A stretch of DNA of 64,000 nt from Gemmatimonadaceae bacterium (GTDB lineage: Bacteria > Gemmatimonadota > Gemmatimonadetes > Gemmatimonadales > Gemmatimonadaceae), in assembly GCA_019752115.1 (NCBI GenBank), contig JAIEMN010000004.1, forward strand, positions 186,001 to 250,000. Direction: 5' to 3'. The notes beneath the pieces were generated by a model, which was not told the DNA's origin, made no database searches, and was given only the letters and a program-made list of their open reading frames with translations. Below are positions 56,366 through 64,000 of this stretch, in pieces. The first letter of the stretch is position 1. The number at the start of each line of letters is the position of its first letter. A program made the translations under genes and the position numbers.

Positions 56366-57526
56366 ATGATGGGATGGTGTGTGGCGGCGCTCGTCGCGCT
56401 GGCGTCCAAGGCGGTCGCCCCGGTCTCGGGGGTCGTCTATACCGATCGCAACGCGAACGGCGTTCGCGATGCTGGCGAGGTGGGTATGGCGGGCGTCGCG
56501 GTGTCCAATCAGGACACCGTCGTACTGACCGACGCGAGTGGCCGCTACACACTGCCCGGCGCGGGGCTGGGCAATGTGTTTGTGTCGGTGCCCCGCGGTT
56601 CCCGCGCGGTCGGCGCCTGGTGGAAGCCGGCCGACGCGCCCACGCTGGATTTTGCCCTGACGCCCTGGAAGGAGCCGGTGCCCTTCCGGTTCGTGCAGGC
56701 GTCGGATACGCACATTGCGGCGCCGGTGGTGCCACGCACGCGGCGCATGATCGCCATGGTGGATTCGATCGCGCCGGCGCTGCTGCTGGTGACCGGCGAT
56801 CTGGTGAAGGACGCGCTGCGCGTGAGTGAAGCCGAGGCGACGGGCTACTACGAACTGTTCGCGAACGAGATGCGTGCGCTGCGCACCCCGTTCCGTACGG
56901 TGCCGGGGAATCACGAGATCTTCGGTATCGAGCGCGAGTTGTCGAAGGTGCCGGCGACGAACCCGCTCGTGGGCAAGGCGATGTATCGCGGTCGCTTGGG
57001 ACCCGAGTACTACTCGTTCAATGCCGGCGGCATGCACTTCGTCGCCCTGAATACGGTGGATATCGACGATCAGTGGTACTACGGACACGTCGATTCGCTG
57101 CAGCTCGCGTGGCTGCGCCGCGATCTCGCGGTGCTCCCGGACAGCGTGCCGGTGGTGACGTTCAGTCACATCCCGCTCGTCTCCGCCTCCGAAGGCGTGG
57201 GCGGCTACACCGAAGCCCCGCCGGCGCCCACGATCATCACCGTGAAAGGCAAGAAGCAGTTCCGGCACACGGCGTCCAATCTGGCCGACGTGCTCGCGGC
57301 CATTCGCCCGCATCGCTTTGAGATTGCCCTCGCCGGGCACATTCACGCCCGCGAGATGGTCACGATGCAGACCACGAGCGGCCCGCTGCGGTTCTTTCAG
57401 ACGGCGGCGGTTGTGGGCGACACGCCGAAGGCCGGCACGGTGCTCCCGAGCGGCATCACGGTGTATACCGTGCGCAACGGGCGTGTGGACGACGGCGTGT
57501 TCGTCCCGCTGGGCGCAGTGCGCTAG
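56366..57526 (+). CDS. Secreted calcineurin-type metallophosphoesterase with an SdrD-like N-terminal domain
   Basis: This 386-residue protein has an N-terminal SdrD-type beta-sandwich (VSGVVYTDRNANGVRDAGE and TDASGRYTLPGAGLGNV), found in carbohydrate-binding or cell-wall proteins. A metallophosphoesterase domain follows with ligands in QASDTHIAAP, VTGDLVKD, VPGNHEIFG, TFSHIPLVS and LAGHIHAREM. The signal segment is short (MMGWCVAALVALASKAVA). It differs from the twin enzymes at 25177-28061. Its 3' end overlaps the convergent secreted PNPOx-like gene by 4 bp. The substrate is unknown. Confidence 0.9.
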   Translation: MMGWCVAALVALASKAVAPVSGVVYTDRNANGVRDAGEVGMAGVAVSNQDTVVLTDASGRYTLPGAGLGNVFVSVPRGSRAVGAWWKPADAPTLDFALTPWKEPVPFRFVQASDTHIAAPVVPRTRRMIAMVDSIAPALLLVTGDLVKDALRVSEAEATGYYELFANEMRALRTPFRTVPGNHEIFGIERELSKVPATNPLVGKAMYRGRLGPEYYSFNAGGMHFVALNTVDIDDQWYYGHVDSLQLAWLRRDLAVLPDSVPVVTFSHIPLVSASEGVGGYTEAPPAPTIITVKGKKQFRHTASNLADVLAAIRPHRFEIALAGHIHAREMVTMQTTSGPLRFFQTAAVVGDTPKAGTVLPSGITVYTVRNGRVDDGVFVPLGAVR

Positions 57527-58038
57527 CGGTTCTTCGCGCCGGTAGGCTTCCAGACCGGCGGGCGCCAGGTCGCGTTGTCGCCCGTGATGTGATCCTTGTC
57601 GCTCACGATCTCCAGGTGATCGGGCGTGACACCAATCAGGACCACACCGTTCTCGCGATCCTTGTAGAAGGCATCCCACGCCGGATCCCAATGCGCGTCC
57701 TTGGTGGCCTTGTCGCGGGCTACTGTGGCGGTACCCACGATCGAGACATATCCCTGGCGTACGGGATCGAAGTAGTGCAGGACGACGCGCCCATCGCGCG
57801 TGATGTCCTGCACCTTTCGCGTCCGCGGGTTCGTCGCGAACCACACCGTGAAGTCCCGCTCGGGCGGCTTGGGCTGGACCATGCGGCTGCGTGGGGCGCC
57901 CCGTTCATCGAGGGTCACAAAGGTCGCGTATTTGGCGCCCGCAATCAGTCGGCGCACGATGGCCGCCGTATCCTTCGGGGCGACCTGCGCGCCAACGGCG
58001 GCCGGTAACAGGAGGAGGAGAGCGGCGAGCTTGTGCAT
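57523..58038 (-). CDS. Secreted pyridoxamine-5'-phosphate-oxidase-fold protein
   Basis: This 171-residue protein has a signal peptide (LAALLLLLPAAVGAQ) in front of a flavin-binding split-barrel domain with PNPOx-type segments: ATFVTLDERGAPRSRMVQPK, WFATNPRTRKVQDI and DGRVVLHYFDP. Most relatives are cytoplasmic and use FMN or F420, so the export signal is unusual. It overlaps the convergent phosphoesterase gene by 4 bp and is divergent from the OFA transporter. Cofactor and substrate are unknown. Confidence 0.85.
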   Translation of the reverse strand: MHKLAALLLLLPAAVGAQVAPKDTAAIVRRLIAGAKYATFVTLDERGAPRSRMVQPKPPERDFTVWFATNPRTRKVQDITRDGRVVLHYFDPVRQGYVSIVGTATVARDKATKDAHWDPAWDAFYKDRENGVVLIGVTPDHLEIVSDKDHITGDNATWRPPVWKPTGAKNR

Positions 58039-58056
58039 GGTAGTAGGTTAGCGGCT

Positions 58057-59340
58057 ATGACCGAGAAACGCTGGCCCATCCCGCTGGGTGCCATCCTCGT
58101 TCACCTGGGCATCGGCTCGGTGTACGCGTGGAGCACGCTCAACCGTCCGATCACCGCGGCGTTTCCGGCGCTCCCGTGGTGGCTTACGCCGCCCTATCCC
58201 ACGTTCACGACGGCGCTCGTGCTGCTGGGGCTGAGTGCCGCGACGTTGGGGCCCTGGGTCGAGATGCGCGGCGCGAAGGTGGCCGCGCGCACGTCGGCGG
58301 CCTTCTTCGCGAGTGGGCTGCTGGTGGGCGCGCTGGCGCTCGTGCTCGTGCAGCCGCTGCTGCTCTTCCTGGGCATGGGGATCCTCTGCGGTATCGGCTG
58401 CGGCATCGGCTACATCGCCCCGGTGAGCACGCTGGTGAAGTGGTTCCCCGACCGGCGTGGCATGGCCACGGGGCTGGCCATCATGGGCTTTGGCGGCGGC
58501 GCGTTTCTGGGCGGGTATGCCAACGCGTTTCTCATCGAGCGCGTCGGCGTTGCCGGGGCGCTGGCGGTGCTGGGCGTCTCGTACCTCGTCATCATGCTGG
58601 GTGGCGCGCAGCTGTTACGCCACGCGCCGGGCCATCCGCCGCGCGGCCGTATGACGGTCACGCTCGAGCAGCGCATCGTGGCCGCCGGACTCACGCGGCG
58701 CGAAGCGGTCAAGACGCCGCAGTTCGCGCTGCTCTGGGCCATGCTGTGCATCAACGTCACCGCGGGGATCGGCATTCTCGCGCAGGCATCGCCGATGATG
58801 CAGGACCTCTTCGGACGCACGCCCAAGGCCGCTGCGGCAGTGGTGGCGGTGATCTCGGTGTTCAATGCTGGTGGGCGCCTGCTCTGGTCGAGCATCTCCG
58901 ATCACATCGGGCGGCGCACCACGTATCTGGTGTTCTTCGGCGCGCAGGTGGTGCTGTTCCTGCTGATCCCGCGCCTCGCCGAACAGGGGGCGTGGTGGCC
59001 CTTCCTGGCGTGCCTGCTGGCGGTGTTCACCATGTACGGCGGCGGCTTCGCCACGATTCCCGCGTTTCTCGCCGATCTCTTCGGCGTCGCGAATGTCGGC
59101 GCCATCCACGGCGCCCTCCTGACGGCGTGGAGCGTGGCCGCGGTGGTGGGGCCGGTCATCATCACCGAGCTGTCGTCGCGGGCCAAGGCGGCGCTTCCGC
59201 CCGGCGGCAGCAAGGTCCACATCTACGATCAACCGCTGATGCTGTTGGCCAGTCTGCTGGCGATCGGCTTCGTGCTGACGCTGCTCGTCAGGCCTCTTCG
59301 CGATACGTCTCCGACGCAATCATCCAGCCCACGTCCGTAA
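58057..59340 (+). CDS. OFA-family MFS antiporter (oxalate/formate-type)
   Basis: This 427-residue protein has 12 predicted spans and OFA-family features: GIGSVYAWSTLNRPI at the N-terminus, CGIGCGIGYIAPVSTLVKWF and PDRRGMATGLAIMGFGGGAF in spans 4-5, and NAGGRLLWSSISDHIGRR before span 9. The family exchanges oxalate/formate or related monocarboxylates. The start at 58057 matches the usual N-terminus, and a Met at 58033 is less likely. Its last 53 bp overlap the convergent SnoaL-like gene. Confidence 0.93.
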   Translation: MTEKRWPIPLGAILVHLGIGSVYAWSTLNRPITAAFPALPWWLTPPYPTFTTALVLLGLSAATLGPWVEMRGAKVAARTSAAFFASGLLVGALALVLVQPLLLFLGMGILCGIGCGIGYIAPVSTLVKWFPDRRGMATGLAIMGFGGGAFLGGYANAFLIERVGVAGALAVLGVSYLVIMLGGAQLLRHAPGHPPRGRMTVTLEQRIVAAGLTRREAVKTPQFALLWAMLCINVTAGIGILAQASPMMQDLFGRTPKAAAAVVAVISVFNAGGRLLWSSISDHIGRRTTYLVFFGAQVVLFLLIPRLAEQGAWWPFLACLLAVFTMYGGGFATIPAFLADLFGVANVGAIHGALLTAWSVAAVVGPVIITELSSRAKAALPPGGSKVHIYDQPLMLLASLLAIGFVLTLLVRPLRDTSPTQSSSPRP

Positions 59341-59674
59341 GCCGCCACGTGGCGCTGTAGCTGCCATGCTGCTCGTGCGCGCGCCCACCCATGCGCCAGC
59401 GGCCGACCCAGGTGCCGTTCTCGGTGGCGCTGGTGCCATCGGGCGCCACCACGACGAGCACGGGTGAGCGGCGGTAGCCGCCAAAACCCTTCTCGTCCAT
59501 CTGCACGGCAAAGGCGTCGCGGTTGGCGACACGCCCGGTGAGCGTCGGCCCGCCGGCGACGGCCACGACGACATCCGCCGTCATGAAGGACACCACGTAG
59601 TCCGGATCGCGCGCATCAATAGCGGCGTTGGATTGCTTGCGCAGAGCGCGAATATCGGCGGCATGGTCTCGCAT
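59288..59674 (-). CDS. SnoaL/DUF4440-like NTF2-fold protein
   Basis: This 128-residue cytoplasmic protein has the NTF2-like pattern IRALRKQSNAAIDARDPDYV, TADVVVAVAGGPTLTGRVA and GTWVGRWRMGGRA before HGSYSATWRLTDVGWMIAS. Such proteins have a small binding pocket used for hydrolase, isomerase or ligand-binding roles, and the exact one is unknown. GTG at 59680 is an alternative start. It overlaps the 3' end of the convergent OFA gene by 53 bp. Confidence 0.85.
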   Translation of the reverse strand: MRDHAADIRALRKQSNAAIDARDPDYVVSFMTADVVVAVAGGPTLTGRVANRDAFAVQMDEKGFGGYRRSPVLVVVAPDGTSATENGTWVGRWRMGGRAHEQHGSYSATWRLTDVGWMIASETYREEA

Positions 59675-59729
59675 GCGCACAATTCTAGCAGCTGCGCCTG
59701 AAAAAGCCGCAGCCGGCGCACCTCAACAC

Positions 59730-59764
59730 GAAACGCGCCGAGCAGTGCACGCTCGGCGCGTTTC
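59730..59764. terminator. Hairpin terminator with a 14-bp perfect stem
   Basis: GAAACGCGCCGAGC pairs exactly with GCTCGGCGCGTTTC around a 7-base loop. It lies downstream of the possible minus-strand ORF at 59785-59943. With GAAAC/GTTTC ends and no T-run on either side, it could end transcription on the minus strand. Confidence 0.7.
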
Positions 59765-59784
59765 TGTGTCGTCCCCGGAGGGTC

Positions 59785-59943
59785 TTAGCGACGCATGCGG
59801 TCGCGGGAGAATCCAGCGGCTCCCTGAGTCCGGGTCGGCACCCGCTTGGGCGAAGCTCGAGCCTCGGCCAACGGTGCAAGCCACTCGGTGGTGGCATGTT
59901 GCAGCGGGTCGGCGCACGCGACACCTTCGCGCTTCGCCCTCAT
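59785..59943 (-). CDS. Doubtful small basic protein
   Basis: A 52-codon frame (MRAKREGVACADPLQHATTE) has an Arg-rich C-terminal half (SPKRVPTRTQGAAGFSRDRM) and ends 20 bp before the hairpin at 59730-59764. That position is typical of a real short gene. No family, ribosome site or promoter supports it strongly, and the frame could be chance in GC-rich sequence. Confidence 0.25.
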   Translation of the reverse strand: MRAKREGVACADPLQHATTEWLAPLAEARASPKRVPTRTQGAAGFSRDRMRR

Positions 59944-60068
59944 CCCACCTCGGGGGAACCGGGATCGATGCCCAGTCCGCTTGGGGCGTCGTGGAGGCGC
60001 TGCCCTCACTCTGCGAGAGTACAGTGGGATGATTCGGAGGATTTCGCCATACGGAAAAACCCTACACC

Positions 60069-60183
60069 ACCCGAAACCCGCAACAACCCACAACCGACAA
60101 CCCACAACCAGGAGCCCGAAACCCATAACGGATCAGTTTGGGGTTTCGGGCTTTTGGTTGTGGGTTGTGGGTGGATTTCGGGT
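60069..60183. repeat. Long intergenic hairpin at the 3' end of the CBM9 gene
   Basis: The left arm 60069-60124 and right arm 60140-60183 pair in blocks (ACCCGAAA, CCCACAACC and GCCCGAAACCC against their complements) with an extra 11 bp on the left. Words like CAACCCACAACC are repeated inside the arm. The right arm reaches the stop codon of the CBM9 gene, so it should form at the end of that mRNA. Confidence 0.9.
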
Positions 60184-62471
60184 TATCCCCCCGTCCCGAA
60201 CTGCCGCGTGTACTTCAGGAACACACTCCGCTGCAGCGGCTGCTCCCAGTTGAAGAACCCGCTCGCGGTGCGCCCTTCGTTGAACACGAGAAACAGTCCC
60301 GTGCCGGCCGTATTGAGCCAGCCGAACCGGACGTTCGCGCCCCACACCTTCTGCTGATTGTTGTACTGCGTGAGCGTCTGCACGAAGATGCGCGGCGTGA
60401 AGAAGTAGTTCACGCGCAGCGCCTGCAGCGAGCTCGTGAAATTCCCCTGCGGCAGGTGCACATCGTTCAGTTCGGCGGTAAGCGAGCCGGAGATCGTGGC
60501 GCCACGACGCACGGTGAGCGTGGTGCTGCCGCCGTTGCGCGTCCCATTGTAGAAGCCACCGAAGTCAAAGCGGCCGGCGATGCTCACGTTCTCGCTGGGA
60601 TCGCTGTTGTAGTCGAACCCGAGCGTGCCCCAGTCGTACGCGCCCACCGGCAGCACGACGCCCTTGGCGATCGTGAAGGGCTGCTGCAGCCCTTCATGCG
60701 AGATGTTGTACTCCGGACCGAATCGGGCGCCGTTGGCCAATTCGATCTCGGTCATGTCGATGTGCCAGTAGCCCGTCTGGAAAAAGCCGTCGCGGCCCAC
60801 GAAGCGCCGATAGCTCGTGTGCGGGTTCCACTGCTTGAACCACGTCCACTCCGGCTTGCGCACCAGGCGCATCAAGGAGAAGTCGTACGCGCGGTAGCCC
60901 CCCGGGCGGCTCATGAAACCCACTTCCGGATTGAAGTCGTCGCCCACCTGCGCCACGCGCGCGTTGTGGTTCCACACGCTCGTCTGATAGGCGATACGGC
61001 CGCTGTAGCTGTAGCTGTCGCCGGTGAGACGCGGCGTTTCCGTCTTGGCGGCCCACAGATCACTCGTCCATGCCTGCCCCAGCCCGATGCGGCCATCGAC
61101 CGCGTAGGTGCGGTTCACATCGGCCGTGCTGTCGGTATTGAGCCGCTGCACGACCATTGCGCCGAAGCGGGAGCGATTGCCGAGCTCACGCACCACGCGG
61201 CCGACCGAGTAGCTCTGACCATCGGAGGCGCCGGTCTTGTCGGTGAGCATCTGCAGCACCCCGATCGTCGTACTCCCCACACGCCCCGTCAGACGGCCGC
61301 CGCCCAGGATGGGCTGCGCATTGCCGTTGGCATCGATGCCGATGCGGCGCGTGAAGAACAGATCCACCGCCTGCGGCGTCCCCGCCGAGAAGACGCCGGC
61401 GTTCTCGAGGAAGAACGGTCGCTTCTCGGGAAAGAAGACCGGGAAGCGCGTCAGGTTGAGGCGCTGGTCGTCGACTTCGACCTGCGCAAAGTCGGTGTTG
61501 TACGTGAGGTCGAGCGTGAGCGACGGCGTGAGACCGTATTTGATCTCACCGCCCACCTCGGTGGGCGACCGCGTTCCCCGCACGCCGTTGGTCCAGGCGG
61601 ACTGGCTCGACGACAGGAAATACGGCGTCACCGTGCGAATGCGGCGCACCGGGACCTGCAGGCTCGCCAGATTGCCGGCGAGCGACAGGCGATAGAGGTT
61701 GAACGCGCGCGGGATGAACGACCAGTACAGCTCCTCGTTCTTGCGACGGATGCTGCGCGTGACGTTGAGCCCCCACGTCTGCACATCGCTGCCGCTCTGG
61801 TAGCGCAGCGTCGAGAACGGAATGCGGAACTCCGCCGTCCAGCCGAGCGAATCGATGGTGGTAGCCACCGTCCAGCTGGCGTCCCAGTTCACGTTGAAGC
61901 CGCCGAGCGCGCCGGCCTGGGTGCGATTCTGTCCGGCGATCTGGGCGCCACCGCCTTCGCCTTCGCGGATCACCTGGCCGTCGTACTCCACGCCGGCCGG
62001 CGTCGTCCCGAAGACGAAGCCGTTCTGATGGTCGTGATAGGTATCGAAGATGAAGGCGATGTGATCGCTGTTGGTGAGCGTCACGTCGCGGATCTTCTCG
62101 CCCGGCACGATGAGGTGCGGCTCGCGGTCGTACATGCGCGCGCCGATGTAGAGGTTCACCCCATCGGTGGCAAAGCGGACTTCGGTGCGCTCCGAGGCCG
62201 GCACCCCTTCATTCAGCTCCCGCTGTACGAAATCGGTGACCGCCTTGCCGCGGCTCCAGACCGCCTCATCGAGCTTGCCGTCGATCGTGGGCGTTTCCGT
62301 AATGCGAATGGCGTCGATCGTGGGGCGCGAACGCTGCCGCGCGAGCTTCGCGAAGGAGTCGGCCACGGCCGCGTCCATGCGGGTCGGCGTGACCATGCCC
62401 GGTTGTGCGGCGGCCGACACGGAGAGGACGGCCAACAGCGCGAGGGAACGCCAGGGGCGGAAGAGAGACAC
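60183..62471 (-). CDS. Secreted CBM9/DUF5916-type outer-membrane protein
   Basis: This 762-residue protein has a signal peptide (ending LSVSAAAQ) followed by a carbohydrate-binding family 9-like N-terminal domain (about residues 40-240, KLDEAVWSRGKAVTDFVQRE, VRFATDGVNLYIGARMYDRE). The DUF5916 C-terminal part looks like an outer-membrane beta-barrel (FPEKRPFFLENAGVF, YSGRIAYQTSVWNHNARV) ending in an aromatic-poor RQFGTGG. The GTG at 62471 is the best start because the signal peptide begins there. Upstream ATGs such as 63161 would run through the neighbouring gene. DUF5916 proteins are common in Gemmatimonadota, and their function is unknown. Confidence 0.85.
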   Translation of the reverse strand: MSLFRPWRSLALLAVLSVSAAAQPGMVTPTRMDAAVADSFAKLARQRSRPTIDAIRITETPTIDGKLDEAVWSRGKAVTDFVQRELNEGVPASERTEVRFATDGVNLYIGARMYDREPHLIVPGEKIRDVTLTNSDHIAFIFDTYHDHQNGFVFGTTPAGVEYDGQVIREGEGGGAQIAGQNRTQAGALGGFNVNWDASWTVATTIDSLGWTAEFRIPFSTLRYQSGSDVQTWGLNVTRSIRRKNEELYWSFIPRAFNLYRLSLAGNLASLQVPVRRIRTVTPYFLSSSQSAWTNGVRGTRSPTEVGGEIKYGLTPSLTLDLTYNTDFAQVEVDDQRLNLTRFPVFFPEKRPFFLENAGVFSAGTPQAVDLFFTRRIGIDANGNAQPILGGGRLTGRVGSTTIGVLQMLTDKTGASDGQSYSVGRVVRELGNRSRFGAMVVQRLNTDSTADVNRTYAVDGRIGLGQAWTSDLWAAKTETPRLTGDSYSYSGRIAYQTSVWNHNARVAQVGDDFNPEVGFMSRPGGYRAYDFSLMRLVRKPEWTWFKQWNPHTSYRRFVGRDGFFQTGYWHIDMTEIELANGARFGPEYNISHEGLQQPFTIAKGVVLPVGAYDWGTLGFDYNSDPSENVSIAGRFDFGGFYNGTRNGGSTTLTVRRGATISGSLTAELNDVHLPQGNFTSSLQALRVNYFFTPRIFVQTLTQYNNQQKVWGANVRFGWLNTAGTGLFLVFNEGRTASGFFNWEQPLQRSVFLKYTRQFGTGG

Positions 62472-62757
62472 GAGGAGTGGGCTTGGAACGGAGGGAGGCA
62501 AGACTGGACCGGAATGTAGCGCTGGTGATGCCGCGCACACGTTCGCGTCGGTCGCTGTAATAGCGCGTGACAGCGGCGAAGCGTTGTATGCCACCCCACC
62601 GAGACCGGACCGGGCTGCCGGCCGTGCGCTAAGTCGTTGTGGGGCAACGCGCGGGCACGCATGCCCCCGCGTGGAGCGCGCGCGGCATTGTCCCTGCACT
62701 CCCCGGGGTCGTGGCCACGAGGGCCCACATCCCCCCTTTGCTCGAGGAGTCCCGCCC

Positions 62758-63210
62758 ATGTTCCGTTCCATCCGCCGCATCACCTCTATCGCCTCCGTCG
62801 CCGCAGTCGCCACCCTGGCCGCCTGCGCCGACTCGTCGCCGACGGGCCTGACCAACGACGCCGCGTTCGCGTCGGGCAGCGGCACCACCAGCAGCAGCAC
62901 GGCCACGAAGATCGAGATCGCGTTGACCCGCCCGGCGGATGGCGTGTATCGCAACGCCAAGGGCAAGGCCAAGTACGCGACGTCGGCCAACGAGCGCGAA
63001 CTGCAGATCGAAGTCGAGAACGTGCCCGCCGGCACGATGCTCACCTTCACCGTGGGCGGCAGCGCAGCCGGCACCGCCACGGCCGATGCCTTCGGCAAGG
63101 CGCGCCTGAATCTCAACACGAAGCTGGGCCAGACGGTCCCGATGGTCAGCACCGGCACCACGGTCCGCGTGTCGTCGCCCGCCGGCGTCGTGGTGACCGG
63201 CAGCTTCTAA
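62758..63210 (+). CDS. Predicted lipoprotein of unknown function
   Basis: This 150-residue protein has a lipoprotein signal (ASVAAVATLAAC), a Ser/Thr/Gly linker and a beta-rich domain of about 100 residues (IEIALTRPADGVYRNAKGKA to TTVRVSSPAGVVVTG). GAGGAG lies 8 bases before the ATG, which decides the start. It is divergent from the CBM9 gene. The short Ig-like fold and linker resemble other lipoproteins in the window, but no family name is supported. Confidence 0.8.
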   Translation: MFRSIRRITSIASVAAVATLAACADSSPTGLTNDAAFASGSGTTSSSTATKIEIALTRPADGVYRNAKGKAKYATSANERELQIEVENVPAGTMLTFTVGGSAAGTATADAFGKARLNLNTKLGQTVPMVSTGTTVRVSSPAGVVVTGSF

Positions 63211-63254
63211 GCGCAGCACTGGACAACGGCGGCGGGAGGGCACCTCTTGATGGC

Positions 63255-64000
63255 ATGTCCATTGAGCCCTCCCGTCGCCAGTTCGTTGCTCTCCTCGCCG
63301 GCAGTCCGCTGCTGGCCGCCCTTGGCTTTGACCGCGCCGAGTTGACGCGCTTCCTTGCCGGTCAGCGCGACCCGCACCGCGCCGCCCTCGATCTCGCCCA
63401 ACGTGCGAGCGAAAGCGCGCAACCGCCGGTGCTCATCACCAAGGCGGCCGACGCGCTCGACGTCATGGACTTCATGCCGGTCGCCAAGGAGAAGATCCCG
63501 GTCGCTCACTGGGGCTATCTCATGACCGGCACCGACGACGATCGCACCATCCAGGCAAACATCGACGGCTACGACCGCTGGGCGCTCAAGCCGCGGCGGC
63601 TGGTCGATGTGAGCACGATCGATATGGCCACCACGTTCTACGGCCAGACGTACGGCTCTCCCATCGTCATCAACCCGCTCGGATCGCAGAAGGGCTTCCA
63701 CCCGCAGGGCGAAGTCGCCGTGGCGCGCGCCGCGAAGGCCAAGAATCACCTGATGGTCCTCTCCACGGTGGCCACCACGAGCATCGAAGAAGCCATTCAG
63801 GAGCGCGGCGGCCCGGTGTGGTTCCAGCTCTATCATCAGGCCGACTGGGCGATCACCAAGCAGATGATCAAGCGCGCCGAGAAGGCGGGGGCCACGGCGA
63901 TCGTGTTCACCGTGGACCTGCTCGGCGGCAGCAATCGCGAAACGATGATCCGCTACGCGCGGCAGGACACGCGCGAGTGCATCAAGTGCCATCTGGGCGG
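63255..64000 (+). CDS. FMN-dependent alpha-hydroxyacid dehydrogenase family, N-terminal part only
   Basis: The 248 visible codons begin with a twin-Arg-like segment (SRRQFVALLAGSPLLAALG), then the FMN alpha-hydroxyacid oxidase barrel: AHWGYLMTGTDDDRTIQANI, SPIVINPLGSQKGFHPQGE, LMVLSTVATTSIEEA and VWFQLYHQADW. It then reaches FTVDLLGGSNRETMIRYAR. The last visible residues, RECIKCHLGG, hold a CxxCH motif like a haem-c site. Relatives include lactate and glycolate oxidases. The protein continues beyond the window, so catalytic His and Arg residues cannot be checked. Confidence 0.85.
   Translation, partial: MSIEPSRRQFVALLAGSPLLAALGFDRAELTRFLAGQRDPHRAALDLAQRASESAQPPVLITKAADALDVMDFMPVAKEKIPVAHWGYLMTGTDDDRTIQANIDGYDRWALKPRRLVDVSTIDMATTFYGQTYGSPIVINPLGSQKGFHPQGEVAVARAAKAKNHLMVLSTVATTSIEEAIQERGGPVWFQLYHQADWAITKQMIKRAEKAGATAIVFTVDLLGGSNRETMIRYARQDTRECIKCHLG

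Larger units (their letters stand above)
59675..60182. other. 508-bp gap with a terminator, a doubtful small ORF and a long hairpin
   Basis: The left part holds a perfect 14-bp hairpin (59730-59764). A minus-strand reading frame of 52 codons (59785-59943) lies in the middle. The right end holds the hairpin at 60069-60183. Nothing else is recognised. Confidence 0.6.

Noticed and set aside
60138-62519. A 793-codon open frame on the plus strand opposite the CBM9 gene
   Set aside because: It is antisense to a well-supported gene, has low-complexity Arg/Ala/His composition, and is explained by high third-position GC.

Overview
The window is about 64 kb of GC-rich chromosome from a Gram-negative (diderm), probably aerobic heterotroph. 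The gene mix points to Gemmatimonadota, Gemmatimonas-like. It has a SusC/SusD outer-membrane pair, an LPS heptose epimerase, a serine/threonine kinase fused to a PD40 beta-propeller, a CBM9-type outer-membrane protein, many secreted hydrolases and lipoproteins, and two ECF sigma/anti-sigma pairs. That assignment is inferred from gene content only. No rRNA, tRNA, CRISPR array, integrase or transposase was found.

Layout. 1-7064: SusD start and SusC (minus), hldD, a polar amino-acid ABC importer with fused binding protein and permease, and its ATPase. 7071-9816: divergent glgA/glgC for glycogen. 9848-14137: small lipoprotein, transmembrane chemoreceptor, lone receiver protein, degenerate NtrC-like regulator. 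14153-20862: class A-like serine hydrolase, nitronate monooxygenase-like flavoprotein, fasciclin protein, and two back-to-back ECF/anti-sigma modules in an arrangement like mycobacterial SigK-RskA-MPT70. 20874-23087: DUF2723 membrane protein. 23112-28061: a tightly coupled four-gene minus-strand operon of two secreted calcineurin-type phosphoesterases, a PEBP-YHYH fusion lipoprotein and a HupE-like secreted protein. 28151-39744: M24 and S9 secreted peptidases, a CxxCH protein, a DUF1648 protein, a PP-loop ATPase with an MFS exporter, a PLC-like phosphodiesterase and an Nramp-related transporter. 40001-41814: split aerotaxis-type pair (PAS protein plus soluble methyl-accepting protein). 41825-43671: thiosulfate uptake by two half-YeeE proteins with cysM. 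43792-49198: a four-helix-bundle (IVS/Avd-like) gene, an M24 protein, a class A-like serine hydrolase and the kinase. 49802-64000: secreted lipoproteins, amidohydrolase, class C-type serine hydrolase, cupin, phosphoesterase, OFA transporter, CBM9/DUF5916 protein and the start of an FMN alpha-hydroxyacid dehydrogenase.

The most unusual signal is non-coding. At least eight intergenic gaps hold long, imperfect palindromes with arms of about 45-100 bp. Two gaps share one sequence family (4526-4775, 30262-30503). Two others share a second family at 123/135 identity (49398-49532, 51471-51605). A fragment of the second family lies inside the 3' end of the four-helix-bundle gene (44170-44256). Four more hairpins (17261, 29642, 33331, 60069) have the same architecture but unrelated sequences, each at a gene 3' end. 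The simplest reading is a class of REP/MITE-like non-autonomous elements. The four-helix-bundle protein is the only candidate partner in this window, and that link is inference.

Most genes are metabolic or envelope functions with ordinary family features. Several carry substitutions at key sites: the S9 peptidase lacks its catalytic His, the NtrC-like protein lacks GAFTGA and a normal Walker B, the class A-like hydrolases lack the Glu166 motif, and the Nramp protein lacks DPGN/MPH.
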